7,932 nt of DNA, from the NCBI GenBank assembly GCA_945787585.1, contig CALZIG010000139.1, positions 1 to 7,932 of the forward strand, in the 5' to 3' direction. The translations under genes and the position numbers were made by a program. How positions within the stretch are numbered: the stretch's first letter is position 1; every line of letters begins with the position of its first letter. Of the stretch, positions 7,007-7,932 are shown piece by piece. Source of the DNA: an uncultured Gammaproteobacteria bacterium (GTDB lineage Bacteria; Pseudomonadota; Gammaproteobacteria; SZUA-140). Under the pieces are notes generated by a model that did no database searches, was not told the DNA's origin, and saw only the letters and a program-made list of their open reading frames with translations.

Positions 7007-7932
7007 ATGCAAAAAAACGATTCAGGCAATCTCGAACAAGCAAAGCGCGTGCTGTTAGAAAAGCGCGTCGGGCACCTGCATCTCAAACAGCGCCTCGGCA
7101 TCGAGACCGAACGCAAGGCACGCGTCTTTGGACAGGGGTTAAAATTCCTCAATATTGAGAACTGGGCCACGATGCACAGTGTCATTCGTAACAGTCTGCG
7201 ACTTACGTTGATCTATAAACGGGCACAGGCGAATGTGCTCGATATCACAATCACCCACAATACCCTGCCGATCTATCACCTGCCAGAGGCGCTTGAGGGG
7301 TTCCGATTACTGCACCTGAGCGACCCCCACCTCGATATCGCGCCCGACATGGCCGATGCTTTGATCGAGAAAATCAACGCAGTTAATTACGACCTTTGTG
7401 TCATTACCGGCGACTACCGCGCAAAAACCCACGGCGACTACCATGCCGCGATGTCAGCCATGCAAAGCGTGCGGCCACATATCAACGCTCCTGTTTATAG
7501 TGTACTAGGCAACCATGACAGCATCATGATGACACCCGACCTTGAGGCGATGGGGATCTCGTTATTAATGAATGAACATGTCGCTATCTCACATAACAAC
7601 AGGACACTCTGGCTTGCAGGCGTGGATGACCCCCACTACTTTCGCGCCGACAACATCGAAAAGGCGTGCAACGAGATTCCATTGGATGCGCCCTCTATTC
7701 TGCTATCGCACACCCCTGAAATCTACAAGCAAGCGGCCTATGCCGATTTCGATGTAATGTTGTGCGGGCACACCCACGGCGGGCAGATCTGCCTGCCCGG
7801 CGGCAAGCCGATCTATTGCAATGTCACCTGCCCACATACTTACTGTTCGGGATTGTGGAAATATCACCACATGGTCGGTTACACCTCACGCGGCTGCGGC
7901 TCATCAGTGGTCGATGCGCGCCTCAACTGCCC
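7007..7932 (+). CDS. Calcineurin-like metallophosphoesterase (YkuE-type), 3' end outside window
   Basis: From ATG 7007 the frame is open for 308 codons and runs off the window. All motifs of the two-metal calcineurin-like fold are present: LLHLSDPHLD (Asp106, His108), ITGDYR (Asp136), LGNHDS (Asn169, His170), LLSHTPE (His235) and CGHTHGGQ (His255, His257). The family usually reads SDLHL, so Pro replaces a residue that is not a metal ligand. Family-typical stretches AGVDDPHYFRADN and GCGSSVVDARLNC show that only a short tail is missing. The first ~85 residues are basic and helical without a membrane segment, so it is probably cytoplasmic or membrane-peripheral; relatives have been linked to phospholipid-type phosphoesters, but the substrate here is unknown. 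GTG at 6989 is an alternative start with no better support. It is on the same strand as the hydrolase, 103 bases downstream, so co-transcription is possible but unproven. Confidence 0.93.
   Translation, partial: MQKNDSGNLEQAKRVLLEKRVGHLHLKQRLGIETERKARVFGQGLKFLNIENWATMHSVIRNSLRLTLIYKRAQANVLDITITHNTLPIYHLPEALEGFRLLHLSDPHLDIAPDMADALIEKINAVNYDLCVITGDYRAKTHGDYHAAMSAMQSVRPHINAPVYSVLGNHDSIMMTPDLEAMGISLLMNEHVAISHNNRTLWLAGVDDPHYFRADNIEKACNEIPLDAPSILLSHTPEIYKQAAYADFDVMLCGHTHGGQICLPGGKPIYCNVTCPHTYCSGLWKYHHMVGYTSRGCGSSVVDARLNC

Overview
The window looks like chromosomal DNA of a gammaproteobacterium. The 3' part of uvrA is very close to the proteobacterial sequence, and it overlaps a BepA/YfgC-type outer-membrane assembly protease. 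The species cannot be read from the sequence. The most striking property is gene decay in the middle of the window, between well-preserved genes on both sides.

Layout. (1) Bases 2-1267 (+) are the C-terminal half of UvrA. (2) Bases 1251-2726 (+) are a complete bepA-like M48 metalloprotease/TPR gene that overlaps the uvrA end and uses a TTG start. (3) From about 2789 to 4762 everything is on the minus strand. Read in the direction of transcription, it holds an intact SxtJ-type small membrane protein, a broken DUF5989 micro-gene, a broken and truncated NodU/CmcH-type carbamoyltransferase, and a glycine-rich exported protein that has lost a normal start codon and has an in-frame amber codon near its end. 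(4) Bases 4975-6903 (+), divergent from sxtJ, encode an intact membrane-anchored SGNH/GDSL hydrolase with a C-terminal TPR region. (5) Bases 7007-7932 (+) encode a calcineurin-like metallophosphoesterase that runs off the window end; all its active-site motifs are inside the window.

How they fit together. UvrA (DNA repair) and BepA (envelope quality control) are housekeeping genes, linked here only by position. SxtJ, DUF5989, carbamoyltransferase and a GDSL hydrolase are, from my knowledge of these families, a recurrent and poorly characterised neighbourhood. It is plausibly a surface-glycan or envelope-modification module in which a carbamoyl group is transferred and an SGNH hydrolase acts on a related envelope substrate. 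Here the carbamoyltransferase and DUF5989 are clearly dead: stop codons, a frameshift, a replaced metal-ligand histidine and loss of about two thirds of the enzyme. SxtJ and the hydrolase remain open. The window therefore shows a recognisable but little-described system being lost, with a likely deletion junction near 3640-3655.
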